Below, piece by piece: positions 36,732 to 44,972 of a stretch of 46,460 bases of DNA. The position numbers and the translations under genes are program-made. The DNA is taken from positions 1-46,460 of the forward strand of contig JAIYAU010000051.1 in the NCBI GenBank assembly GCA_027488865.1, given 5' to 3'. Every line of letters begins with the position of its first letter. Position 1 is the stretch's first letter. Source of the DNA: Cytophagaceae bacterium. GTDB lineage: Bacteria > Bacteroidota > Bacteroidia > Cytophagales > UBA9547. The notes beneath the pieces are model-generated. The model worked only from the letters and a program-made list of their open reading frames with translations, ran no database searches and had not been told where the DNA came from.

Positions 36732-38042
36732 ATGACCATATTTAGATTGATTCTTCTTTTAATTACTCTCAACATTCCTTGGAACACATTTGGACAAAAG
36801 GACTGCAATTTAAATGATTTGGTTGGCGAATGGAAATTAATTAATTTGAGTAATTGGGGAGCTTACACCAATATAGACAGCCTAAAATTAGTCTCGCAAT
36901 CACATAACTCCGAAGAATTTTTAACAATTGAATTTTTCAAAGACAGTACATTCACATTCCGATCATCAAAAAACAATAAGGTTAGTAAAGGTTATTACTT
37001 TCCTGATGAAAAAAAATGTGAATTAATTCTGAATAAGAATAAAAAGCGGTTAAAGAATATAAAGTACATTGACCGAAACAATTGGGAAGTTATATATGTA
37101 AACAAGGATATTTTGATTTACAAAGAAGACAATAACCCATTTAACTATGCCACCCATATTTTAGTTTTCGGACAGAATTCTACCTTCTTGAAAACGACTG
37201 ATAGGAAAAATCTTCATTATATTGAACTATGTGATGATTATGTGAAGGTGTATAAAATGGGCAGGTATTATGACAAAGCAGGTATAGGTTCAGCAATTAT
37301 TAAAACAGACACGTTATTCCGTACCATACAGAATGAATTTAAGGGTAAGTTCTATACTTTGTTAAAGAATGAAACGATTTATACCTTAATATCCGACAAT
37401 GAAAAAAAATATCAAACTGAGCTAGAAAGCGGATTAAAAGTTTATAGAGACTTAAATAATGCTTATTGTTTGAAAAGCTATTTTGATTTAAGTAGTAAAT
37501 TAAACAAAGAATTCCCGTTATATCATTATACCTTTAGAAATGGTTATTATGCTTGGGAAAAGCAACCCAACAAATCTATTAATCACGGCAAGTTTACTGC
37601 ACAGATCGACCAAGAGATAGCTTTAATTTACGACCAAATGTCCATAAAACAGACAGCATTTACAAAAACAACAAAATTTATCACTGATAACATTACTCAA
37701 TCAAATTATTCCATTTTGAAAGACAGTCTAAGTACCTTGCCTATGGAATATCAATCTCAAAGCGGTTATTTTTACAAATCAGTTTATCAAATGGTAAAAG
37801 CAAACCCAGAATATTTTTATAAAATATTGCAGGACTTTCCAACTAGTAGACAGTATACATACGCTGCAGTTGAACAAGACAAAGAGCTAATAAAAAACCT
37901 AAAACAAGTACGAGGTTATGAAGGATTTAAAAAGGAGTTTTTTAAAGAATATAACTTTAGAAAAACATTGCCTTACCGAATTATTGGAACATATGCAATT
38001 ATTGCTGGATTATTTACATGGTTAATGATCGCAAAAACTTAA
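36732..38042 (+). CDS. Secreted or membrane-tethered protein of unknown function
   Basis: The 436-residue protein has a signal peptide (to ~21, ending NTFGQ). Residues ~27-110 look like a lipocalin-type beta-domain (DLVGEWKLI, then FLTIEFFKDSTFTF). The middle, to about 300, is beta-rich and unrecognised; the region after it is more helical (YQSQSGYFYKSVYQMVKA). A single hydrophobic helix at ~413-433 closes the chain, so it should be anchored in a membrane by its C-terminus and exposed to the periplasm. It lies in a ~1.7 kb segment bounded by 47-bp direct repeats between arsC and a channel gene, which suggests later insertion. Confidence 0.7.
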   Translation: MTIFRLILLLITLNIPWNTFGQKDCNLNDLVGEWKLINLSNWGAYTNIDSLKLVSQSHNSEEFLTIEFFKDSTFTFRSSKNNKVSKGYYFPDEKKCELILNKNKKRLKNIKYIDRNNWEVIYVNKDILIYKEDNNPFNYATHILVFGQNSTFLKTTDRKNLHYIELCDDYVKVYKMGRYYDKAGIGSAIIKTDTLFRTIQNEFKGKFYTLLKNETIYTLISDNEKKYQTELESGLKVYRDLNNAYCLKSYFDLSSKLNKEFPLYHYTFRNGYYAWEKQPNKSINHGKFTAQIDQEIALIYDQMSIKQTAFTKTTKFITDNITQSNYSILKDSLSTLPMEYQSQSGYFYKSVYQMVKANPEYFYKILQDFPTSRQYTYAAVEQDKELIKNLKQVRGYEGFKKEFFKEYNFRKTLPYRIIGTYAIIAGLFTWLMIAKT

Positions 38043-38130
38043 AAATGCACACAATTAAGTATTTTAAGTTTTTTACCAATTTTAACAAATTTTGACGAGG
38101 GTTAACTACAATTTTTTACTAAAAAATACC

Positions 38131-38177
38131 TTATTGAATAAAATTAATGCAAGGCGGCGTTAGCAATCAAAATAAGA
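38131..38177. repeat. 47-bp direct repeat, right copy
   Basis: Partner of 36458-36504. It contains the stop codon and last ten codons of the pentameric channel gene on the minus strand, followed by a stretch identical to the arsC stop region although arsC itself is 1.6 kb away. Confidence 0.9.
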
Positions 38178-39115
38178 TTGATGATGAAATAAACCACAAT
38201 GGTAATTATTGATCCATACCTATCAAATTTCAACGAACGTTTAAGGTTATTTTTACCATATAGCAATAAACTAATAGAAGAAATGAGTAAAATAATGAAA
38301 ATAAATATGAAAGTGGTGGTATGGAGAGCATCTACTAGCGTAAAAGTGGAACTTTCGGGCAATAAGGAATCGATAATATATTTATTACCAACTGCTGCGA
38401 AGAGTCCGCCCACAGGCAAGGAAAATTTAGGTTCTGCGTGCTCGGCATCCACCAAAAAGGCAATGCAAGAAATAGAAAACGCGATATACATGCCCACAAA
38501 TAACTTTAGAAAGAGACCTAACGCACTACGATCAATATCGATATTTATGTTAAATGCAGCATAATGAGAAACTTTAGAGTCTAAACTGACATCACCAAAG
38601 TCGGTAAGGTAGTCATGCTGGTTCGTAGAAATAGCGATTTTGTTAATCCTCCATCCGTCAATGGTAAAATCTGGGTCAAAATGTTGGCCAGTAGTATCTG
38701 CCTTAAATACAAGTGAGCGCGTATCGTATTTACTGTTTTCTACTTGTATGGATAAAAATTGTTTGTCAAATGGGTAATCTGCCACCTTCCAACTTTGTTT
38801 CATTACACATTTAAGTTTCATTAACACCCATACCTCTCCTGTAGCCGTATCTCTTGACACTATAGATTCTAAAATTTCAAGATCCTTTGCATTAGGCACT
38901 TCTACAGAATTAGCAAAATCAAAATCAGGATTTTTGTACTTCATCCATATCCAAAATCTTAAAGTATACTCCTTATCCCTAAAGTTTATATCATGTAAAC
39001 TCATTACATAAGTCCCTAGGCGTACAGTATCTGGCTCTAAGGAGGAACCATTTTGCGCAGAACTTGAGATAAAAGAAAAAAGTGTTACAAAAAATACAAC
39101 CAAATATCTTGACAT
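38144..39115 (-). CDS. Pentameric ligand-gated ion channel homologue
   Basis: The 323-residue protein resembles prokaryotic pLGICs such as GLIC and ELIC. A signal peptide (to ~20) precedes an extracellular beta-sandwich with the TLRFWIWMKY strand and the Pro-loop core ADYPFDKQFL (P115, D117), which lacks the Cys-loop disulfide as expected in bacteria. Four membrane helices follow: M1 ~200-222, pore-lining M2 ~231-250, M3 ~258-286 and M4 ~301-321. Ligand and ion are unknown. It starts 14 bp after the stop of the HtrA gene on the same strand, so the pair is probably co-transcribed. The final codons lie in a 47-bp direct repeat. Confidence 0.82.
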   Translation of the reverse strand: MSRYLVVFFVTLFSFISSSAQNGSSLEPDTVRLGTYVMSLHDINFRDKEYTLRFWIWMKYKNPDFDFANSVEVPNAKDLEILESIVSRDTATGEVWVLMKLKCVMKQSWKVADYPFDKQFLSIQVENSKYDTRSLVFKADTTGQHFDPDFTIDGWRINKIAISTNQHDYLTDFGDVSLDSKVSHYAAFNINIDIDRSALGLFLKLFVGMYIAFSISCIAFLVDAEHAEPKFSLPVGGLFAAVGNKYIIDSLLPESSTFTLVDALHTTTFIFIFIILLISSISLLLYGKNNLKRSLKFDRYGSIITIVVYFIINLILIANAALH

Positions 39116-39129
39116 CGCACTAGGGAGTT

Positions 39130-40563
39130 TTACATGAAAAATTGATAACTCTGTTTATAGCCATTCTTGGCAACACCCTCTACTACTACCCTACCCCTAG
39201 CCTTCTGAAACACCTCCTCTAACTCTTTAGGATAGTTTACTTTTTTAAAATTAACCGCGGTAATGATAAATCCTTCTTCGATACCTGTTCTCCTAAAAAA
39301 ACCATTAGGAGTCATTTTTAGCAATTTAATTCCAGATTCTATAGATAGTTTTTCTCGTTCTACTTTGGAAACTCGCTCTAGTTCAGCTCCTAAAATGGTT
39401 GATTTATAAATTTCCCTTTTTATGATAGCAGTAGTACCTTCTATATTTGTTAGTTCTAAGGTAGCTTGATACTCTTTATCCTCTCTTTTGTATACTACAT
39501 TAATACGATCTCCAGGTCTTTGATAGCTTATTTGTTCTTCAAATTGTGCCTTGGAGTCAATACTATTCCCATTTATTTTAATTATAATATCCCCTTTTTG
39601 AATCCCAACTTTTGCACTTGCGCCATCTTTTTGAACGTAAGCCACTACCACACCACTTAAGTCTTGGGTGTGGAGTTTATTACCGATTTCAGTATTTAAA
39701 TCAAGTACTTCAAGGCCAGTAAATGCTTTTTGCACCTCTCCAAATTCAATTATATCTTTCACAGCCTTGTCCACTATATTAATTGGCACTGCAAAGCCAT
39801 ATCCAGCATAAGAGCCCGTTTCTGAAAGAATGGCAGTGTTTATGCCTATAAGTTCACCTTCTATATTTACCAAGGCACCACCAGAGTTGCCAGGATTAAT
39901 GGCTGCATCTGTTTGAATAAACGACTCTATTGGAAACCTACTTTTCACTACATTAATATCTCGTCCTTTGGCACTTACAATTCCTGCGGTAACAGTAGAT
40001 GTTAAATTAAAAGGATTGCCCACGGCCAATACCCACTCTCCTACTTGCACTTCTTTTAGGGAAGCTATCTTAATAGCTGGTAAATTTTCTGCTTCAATTT
40101 TAATTACTGCAATGTCAGTAGAAGGGTCAATCCCAATAACTTTAGCCGGATAAGAACGTTTGTTATGAATTACTTCAATTTGTTCTGCCCTGTCTATCAC
40201 GTGGTTATTGGTAACGATGTACCCATTATTGGTAAAAATTACACCTGAACCTGAAGAAAGTTCTTGCCCTGTGCGACCATTAAAATAAAAGTCGAACCAA
40301 TTATATTGATCTACTGATGAGGAAGATACAGTTTTGATATACACCACAGAACGGGTGCTTACTGCAGAGGCTTTTATAAAATTATCACTACTGTTAGCCA
40401 TGGCTTGGTAGCGGCTATTGGTAATAACTGGTGCTTGAGAGTAATTTTCAACAAAGGTCTGATTTTTGGGTGTAAAAAAATAAATCACCAAACTACCCAA
40501 AGTGCCCGAAAAAAATCCAATTATTATTAAAAGAACTATTTGTTTAGCGTTTATTCCTTTCAT
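39130..40563 (-). CDS. HtrA/DegP-family periplasmic serine protease
   Basis: The 477-residue protease degrades or refolds damaged envelope proteins. A membrane anchor or uncleaved signal (about 8-30) precedes the trypsin-like domain with triad H121 (TNNHVID), D150 (DPSTDIAVI) and S227 (NPGNSGGA). Two PDZ domains follow; the first has GVVVAYVQKDGASAKVGIQKGDIIIKI-type residues at ~300-330 and the second, around 400-477, is shorter and more divergent. It is the first gene of a pair with the pLGIC homologue. A -7-like element lies about 40 bp upstream. Confidence 0.93.
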   Translation of the reverse strand: MKGINAKQIVLLIIIGFFSGTLGSLVIYFFTPKNQTFVENYSQAPVITNSRYQAMANSSDNFIKASAVSTRSVVYIKTVSSSSVDQYNWFDFYFNGRTGQELSSGSGVIFTNNGYIVTNNHVIDRAEQIEVIHNKRSYPAKVIGIDPSTDIAVIKIEAENLPAIKIASLKEVQVGEWVLAVGNPFNLTSTVTAGIVSAKGRDINVVKSRFPIESFIQTDAAINPGNSGGALVNIEGELIGINTAILSETGSYAGYGFAVPINIVDKAVKDIIEFGEVQKAFTGLEVLDLNTEIGNKLHTQDLSGVVVAYVQKDGASAKVGIQKGDIIIKINGNSIDSKAQFEEQISYQRPGDRINVVYKREDKEYQATLELTNIEGTTAIIKREIYKSTILGAELERVSKVEREKLSIESGIKLLKMTPNGFFRRTGIEEGFIITAVNFKKVNYPKELEEVFQKARGRVVVEGVAKNGYKQSYQFFM

Positions 40564-40604
40564 TTAACAATATTATTAGCAACAATTGTATAAATTTAAC
40601 AAGG

Positions 40605-40612
40605 CAAATATA
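40605..40612 (-). promoter_or_regulatory. -7 element upstream of the HtrA gene
   Basis: TATATTTG on the minus strand is an exact TAnnTTTG match, 41 bp before the ATG at 40563. No good TTTG is found at the usual -33 distance, so the assignment is tentative. Confidence 0.35.
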
Positions 40613-40707
40613 ATTTTAAAACTCGAATGTTAAAAGTGTATTTACTTATGTAAAATTTTGATTATTGAAATTTAAATTGTTAATTAGTTAAAATAATTTT
40701 TAGTTGC

Positions 40708-42297
40708 ATGTATCTACTTTTTCCTGGACGTCATCATTTAATGACGGATTATCAATTCAAGTATCTTTTTAAATTAATTCAAACGCAACTACAACATGAA
40801 GTAGATATTGATGGCAACCGATTTGACAAAAGTATTCCCGTTGAAGGAATCATTTTTGCTGTTACCTCCGCCAATCATTCCAATACCAGACGAAATCCTG
40901 TGCCTTTTTACATCAGGTCCATTATGTTGCAAGATTTTGTACGAGACTTAGATGTACCTTCTTATATATATGGAATTGATGACATTGGTATCGTGGATGA
41001 TTTCGCAGCATATACTTTAAAACGAATTGCCCACGAAAGTGATTATACCTTACAACTTTCGCCTGAAAACACATTAGTTATTTGTTCTACAGTTGTCTAT
41101 AAGTTATACGAAAAATTAGGATTTACTATATTACCCGCTGAACTGGCTGATAAGGACAATATGGTATATCAAGCAAGCTTGCCATGGCAAGTAGTGGAAA
41201 AAATTGCTGAAGCCATGACTTGGCAAAGTGACAAAGATGTAATAAGATTAATTCATCCTGCCTCGTATAAAATATGGAATCAATATAAGCTGGGAGAAAA
41301 GGTGCAACAGCTTTTTAATGACCACATTGTAGGAGATGATGGTGACATAACTGAAACCAGAGACTACAGCAGCTATGTGAAACAAATGGATGACACTGCC
41401 CAACTCAAATACAACGAAACAGCTCCTTATATCCAAACTGGGAGAATTGGAGACATTGGTTGTGCTGTAGCCTCTTGGATTAAGCTAGCCTGCCAAGATC
41501 GACGACTTAAAGAATGTGATTTTTATGGGATTGAAGTTGCGAGGCATTTTTATGACATTTGCCAACAAAGGAAACACAACCAAGAGTTTGACAACCCTAA
41601 CGTATTTTTTGCACAGCGCAATGCAGTAACAGGTCTTGCTTTTCAGCGTAACTCCATGCACACCATCCATACCTCATCTCTTACGCACGAAATAGAATCT
41701 TATGGCAGCAGACAAGATTTATTGCAATTTATAAAAAACAGATATGAGGAATTAGCTTTTGGTGGAGTTTGGATTAATAGAGATGTTGTAGGCCCAGAGA
41801 ATCCATCGGATTTGGTACTCATGCGACTAAACAAACAGGATGGAAGAATGGACGACTTCGATAAGGAAATAGAAGATCCCAAAGCGTTTAAGGAATATCT
41901 AGATGGCCTTTCTACCCATGGTAGATTTTTAAGATTTGTAAAAGATTTTAGAAAACAAGAAGGCTACACCCTTCATTATAAGGTGGAAATTATTAATAAT
42001 GAAGAATTTATATACTTAACTTTGGCAGACGCAGCCGAATTTATGTCTAGAAAAGATTATACAGACAATTGGCTCAGTGAAATGCATGAAACTTTTACCT
42101 TCTGGAGTTTTTCAAACTGGAAATCGGCGTTGGAGGCTGTAGGATTCACCATAGATCTAGTTTCTAATGCTTACGTAAATCAGTGGATTGTTAATAACAG
42201 ATTAAAAGGTAAAATAGAATTGTATAAAATTGAAGACAACCAACTTTCACCAGTTGATTTTCCTGTTACTAACATGTTAATGGTAGCAAGAAAATAA
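40708..42297 (+). CDS. Nucleotidyltransferase-like domain fused to a methyltransferase domain
   Basis: The 529-residue soluble protein appears to have two domains. Residues ~1-200 resemble NMN-adenylyltransferase-like (HxGH) enzymes: FPGRHHLMTDYQFKYL at the start, where GRxHxxT-type residues bind nucleotide, then TSANHSNTRRNPVPFYIR and ICSTVVYKLYEKLGF in places where that fold has its NP-x-x-x-R and IS-x-T motifs. Residues ~240-420 look like a Rossmann methyltransferase: GRIGDIGCAVASW as the SAM loop, DFYGIEVARHF as the next acidic strand, HTSSLTHEIESYG, then GGVWINRDVVGPENP. The last ~100 residues are a further alpha/beta part. The substrate is unknown; RNA or nucleotide modification is possible. 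It lies 62 bp upstream of rnhB on the same strand. Confidence 0.6.
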   Translation: MYLLFPGRHHLMTDYQFKYLFKLIQTQLQHEVDIDGNRFDKSIPVEGIIFAVTSANHSNTRRNPVPFYIRSIMLQDFVRDLDVPSYIYGIDDIGIVDDFAAYTLKRIAHESDYTLQLSPENTLVICSTVVYKLYEKLGFTILPAELADKDNMVYQASLPWQVVEKIAEAMTWQSDKDVIRLIHPASYKIWNQYKLGEKVQQLFNDHIVGDDGDITETRDYSSYVKQMDDTAQLKYNETAPYIQTGRIGDIGCAVASWIKLACQDRRLKECDFYGIEVARHFYDICQQRKHNQEFDNPNVFFAQRNAVTGLAFQRNSMHTIHTSSLTHEIESYGSRQDLLQFIKNRYEELAFGGVWINRDVVGPENPSDLVLMRLNKQDGRMDDFDKEIEDPKAFKEYLDGLSTHGRFLRFVKDFRKQEGYTLHYKVEIINNEEFIYLTLADAAEFMSRKDYTDNWLSEMHETFTFWSFSNWKSALEAVGFTIDLVSNAYVNQWIVNNRLKGKIELYKIEDNQLSPVDFPVTNMLMVARK

Positions 42298-42359
42298 ATT
42301 GAACATAAAATTTCAAAGTAAATCATGCTCAGATTTTATAAAATTTTAATTTTTGCAAC

Positions 42360-42956
42360 ATGCTTCTGCCATTTCATACCCAAGATTTAATAGAGGCAGG
42401 CTTAGATGAAGCTGGCCGTGGTTGCATAGCAGGACCAGTTACAGCTGCAGCGGTAATATTACCCAAAGACTATAAGAATAATTTTTTGAATGATTCCAAA
42501 AAACTGAGCGAAAAAAGAAGAGACCAATTAAGAGAAGTTATTATAAAAGAGGCCATCGCTTGGAGTGTGCAAGATGTTTCCAATACTGTAATTGACAAAA
42601 TCAATATTCTAAAAGCCACTTTTTTGGCTATGCACCAAGCCCTTGACCAGCTCAAAACCACTCCAGAACTACTACTTATTGATGGGAATAGATTTATACG
42701 TTATAAAAATATCCCTTATTCATGTATTGTAAAAGGTGACGGTAAGTACATGGCGATTGCTGCAGCTTCCATCTTGGCCAAAACATTTCGTGATGATTGG
42801 ATGGAAAACGCGGCCCTCCAATATCCGCAATATCGATGGGAACAAAATAAGGGATATCCCACAGAAGACCATCGAGAAGCTGTTAAAGAACATGGCTTGT
42901 GCGATTTGCATAGAAAAAGCTTTTCTATCCTCTCGCCCCAGTTAAGTATTTTCTGA
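42360..42956 (+). CDS. rnhB: Ribonuclease HII
   Basis: The 198-residue enzyme removes ribonucleotides and RNA primers from RNA-DNA hybrids. The catalytic acids are visible: D16-E17 in AGLDEAGRGC, D108 in LLLIDGN and D145 in AKTFRDDWM. DSKKLSEKRR is the usual conserved loop and YPQYRWEQNKGYPTEDH the C-terminal signature. Length is typical for the family. It may be read together with the upstream two-domain gene. Confidence 0.95.
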   Translation: MLLPFHTQDLIEAGLDEAGRGCIAGPVTAAAVILPKDYKNNFLNDSKKLSEKRRDQLREVIIKEAIAWSVQDVSNTVIDKINILKATFLAMHQALDQLKTTPELLLIDGNRFIRYKNIPYSCIVKGDGKYMAIAAASILAKTFRDDWMENAALQYPQYRWEQNKGYPTEDHREAVKEHGLCDLHRKSFSILSPQLSIF

Positions 42957-43080
42957 TGCTAGGTTGACATAAACTAAATTAAGATAACAAAACCTAAAAA
43001 ATAAACAGATGTTTGTTTTGTTGTTTATCTACATATTGGTACATTTAATAAGTTTTTTTTTTACTTAATCTTCTAATCAT

Positions 43081-44535
43081 ATGAAACATTCAACTTTTGC
43101 TACTGTCCTACTTTTTTTTGTTTTTAGTCAATATTCGCAAGCATTTCCTTACCAGCCTTTTAGAAAGTCGATGGTGTATGAATATTTTACCAATAAGGCG
43201 TTTTCATTGACATACCCAGTGACTAATAATGAAATACCTACAAAGCTCATTATTGGCTCAAGGATAGATTCGGCCTTGGCACTAGGGAATGGGGATTCTT
43301 TGTATATGTTAAAAACTACCATTAACCCGAACTATTTTGAAGGATCGTGGTGCTATGGTTCAAATTGCAATGAGTTTGAAGGAATTTTTGGCAAACAATT
43401 GTTGTTAAAAGTCAATGGTGATGCGCTTTTCCTAGCAAATGGCGGCAAGGACACTTTTTTGATCAAGACGAATGTGTCTTTGAATACATCTTGGATACTG
43501 AACAAGACCTTACCGATTGAAGCTACCTTCAAAAGCAAAACATATGAGTCCTTTTTGGGATTGCAAGACAGTGTCATGAATATTGACTTAAGTAATGGTC
43601 TTACAATCAAAATCTCCAAACAGTATGGCATCATTAATGGGAGTACTTTTGTGTTTGCCGACCCTACAGGAGGTAACAACAATGTGATTGAAAGTACGCC
43701 TATTGGGCTAAACACTATTGCCAATATCACATCTTCTTATCCTGCATGGGATATTCGTTCTTATTTTAACTACAAGCCAGGCGATGAATTAAGGTATTAC
43801 ATAGTCCATACCAGTTGCTACCAGCCTGTTGTGAGTATGTCCAAACGTATCATCTTAGAACGATTAGAGTTTCCTGCGCAAGATTCCATGGCCTTTATTT
43901 ATTCCAATCGTGTGTATTATAAGAATAATAACGGCATTATTGACACCACCAATACGATAGATACGCTTAAGATTAATAAAGTTGCTGTTAGTAATTTACC
44001 TATCAATCCTTATGATGAGTATCCAATCTTGGGTCCTTTTACCACCTTGGACAAAGTGCTATCGACATCGTATTTGGATTCCATTCGGTATTTGAAGATT
44101 CAAACACAAATGTTCGAAGTTGGTAAGGAATCTATATTATTGGACAGTAAAAATGGGATGGTTCAAGTTCAATTCTTTCCTTTTACTGAAGGGACAATAT
44201 GCCCAGATATTAAAAGTCAAACTTTATATTATTCCCATATCGGTGGTAAAACTTATGGGGATAGTACCTCCAAGGTGTTGGAACTTGACGACCAACAAGA
44301 AGCTATTGGCCTTGGTACCAAAGTCTTCCCTAACCCTACTGCTGGTAAGTTAAATGTGAGTACACAAGTGGGAAGTCAAATATTCATTACAGACGTGGCT
44401 GGTCAGGTGGTTTACACCCATGTTAATGCCCAAACTGAATCCTTTTCCTTAGATGGTTTGAACAAAGGTCTTTATTTTATAAAAATAGTTTCACCCTCAG
44501 GTGCTCAAGAAGTGGTAAAGTTAATAAAAGAGTAG
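43081..44535 (+). CDS. Secreted T9SS cargo protein of unknown function
   Basis: The 484-residue protein has a signal peptide (to ~21, ending SQAFP) and a clear T9SS sorting domain at ~415-484: VFPNPTAGKLNVS, DVAGQVVYTH, NKGLYFIKIV, ending KLIKE. Between them lies an unrecognised beta-rich region with a cysteine pair in WCYGSNCNEFEG near residue 90 and further cysteines at about 245 and 380. No catalytic motif is apparent. It would be exported through the outer membrane and attached to the surface or released. No close operon partner. Confidence 0.8.
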   Translation: MKHSTFATVLLFFVFSQYSQAFPYQPFRKSMVYEYFTNKAFSLTYPVTNNEIPTKLIIGSRIDSALALGNGDSLYMLKTTINPNYFEGSWCYGSNCNEFEGIFGKQLLLKVNGDALFLANGGKDTFLIKTNVSLNTSWILNKTLPIEATFKSKTYESFLGLQDSVMNIDLSNGLTIKISKQYGIINGSTFVFADPTGGNNNVIESTPIGLNTIANITSSYPAWDIRSYFNYKPGDELRYYIVHTSCYQPVVSMSKRIILERLEFPAQDSMAFIYSNRVYYKNNNGIIDTTNTIDTLKINKVAVSNLPINPYDEYPILGPFTTLDKVLSTSYLDSIRYLKIQTQMFEVGKESILLDSKNGMVQVQFFPFTEGTICPDIKSQTLYYSHIGGKTYGDSTSKVLELDDQQEAIGLGTKVFPNPTAGKLNVSTQVGSQIFITDVAGQVVYTHVNAQTESFSLDGLNKGLYFIKIVSPSGAQEVVKLIKE

Positions 44536-44777
44536 ATTAAATAAACTTCAAAAAACCATACGTCAAAAAATTTAATGTGGCGAAAGAACCGTTACCAATC
44601 CTTTCATTTTACAATTTATATATATTACTGATAAAAAAATTTAAATAATTATCAGTACAAGTGTTCATTTCAAATTTTTGAAATGCAAAGTTGGAATTCT
44701 TTTTATGCAAGTCATAAACCTCTTTATTTTCAATATAAGTTGTCATTGCATTTAATAACTCTTTTTGATCTATTTGT

Positions 44778-44964
44778 CTATCCGTACCCTGTTTTGGTTT
44801 GCAAGACCATGTGCTTAAAATCGGCCACCGTGTTGTGGCATAGTATTACTCTTCTGAAGGCTACTTCGGTAGCAAAAAACTTACTTAAATTGAAGGAGCG
44901 AGCCTGCTCCAAAGTCGTTTTTGATTTCTTTAATTCGGTTTTCTGCTGTTGCTCGTCCTCCCAT
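44778..44964 (-). pseudogene. IS1380-family transposase remnant
   Basis: On the minus strand the frame from 44964 reads TAENRIKEIKNDFGAGS, then a stop at 44881-44883; a one-base shift continues as KFFATEVAFRRVILCHN until a stop at 44778-44780. Joined, this matches the conserved C-terminal part of IS1380-type transposases (ENRIKELK-DFG, then a FxATEAA segment). Both ends of the gene are missing. It begins 9 bp after the stop of the repeat-protein gene. The remainder of this intergenic stretch, 44536-44777, shows nothing recognisable. Confidence 0.6.
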
Positions 44965-44972
44965 TTTTATGT

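Noticed and set aside
36458-38177. Integron cassette with attC sites (GCGTTAGC occurs in both 47-bp repeats)
   Set aside because: No matching complementary half-site (such as GCTAACGC) lies within the usual attC length, and the GTTAGC is part of the channel gene's coding sequence.
38199-38564. 121-codon plus-strand open frame
   Set aside because: It is antisense to the membrane part of the channel gene, whose signal, Pro-loop and four helices clearly support the minus strand.
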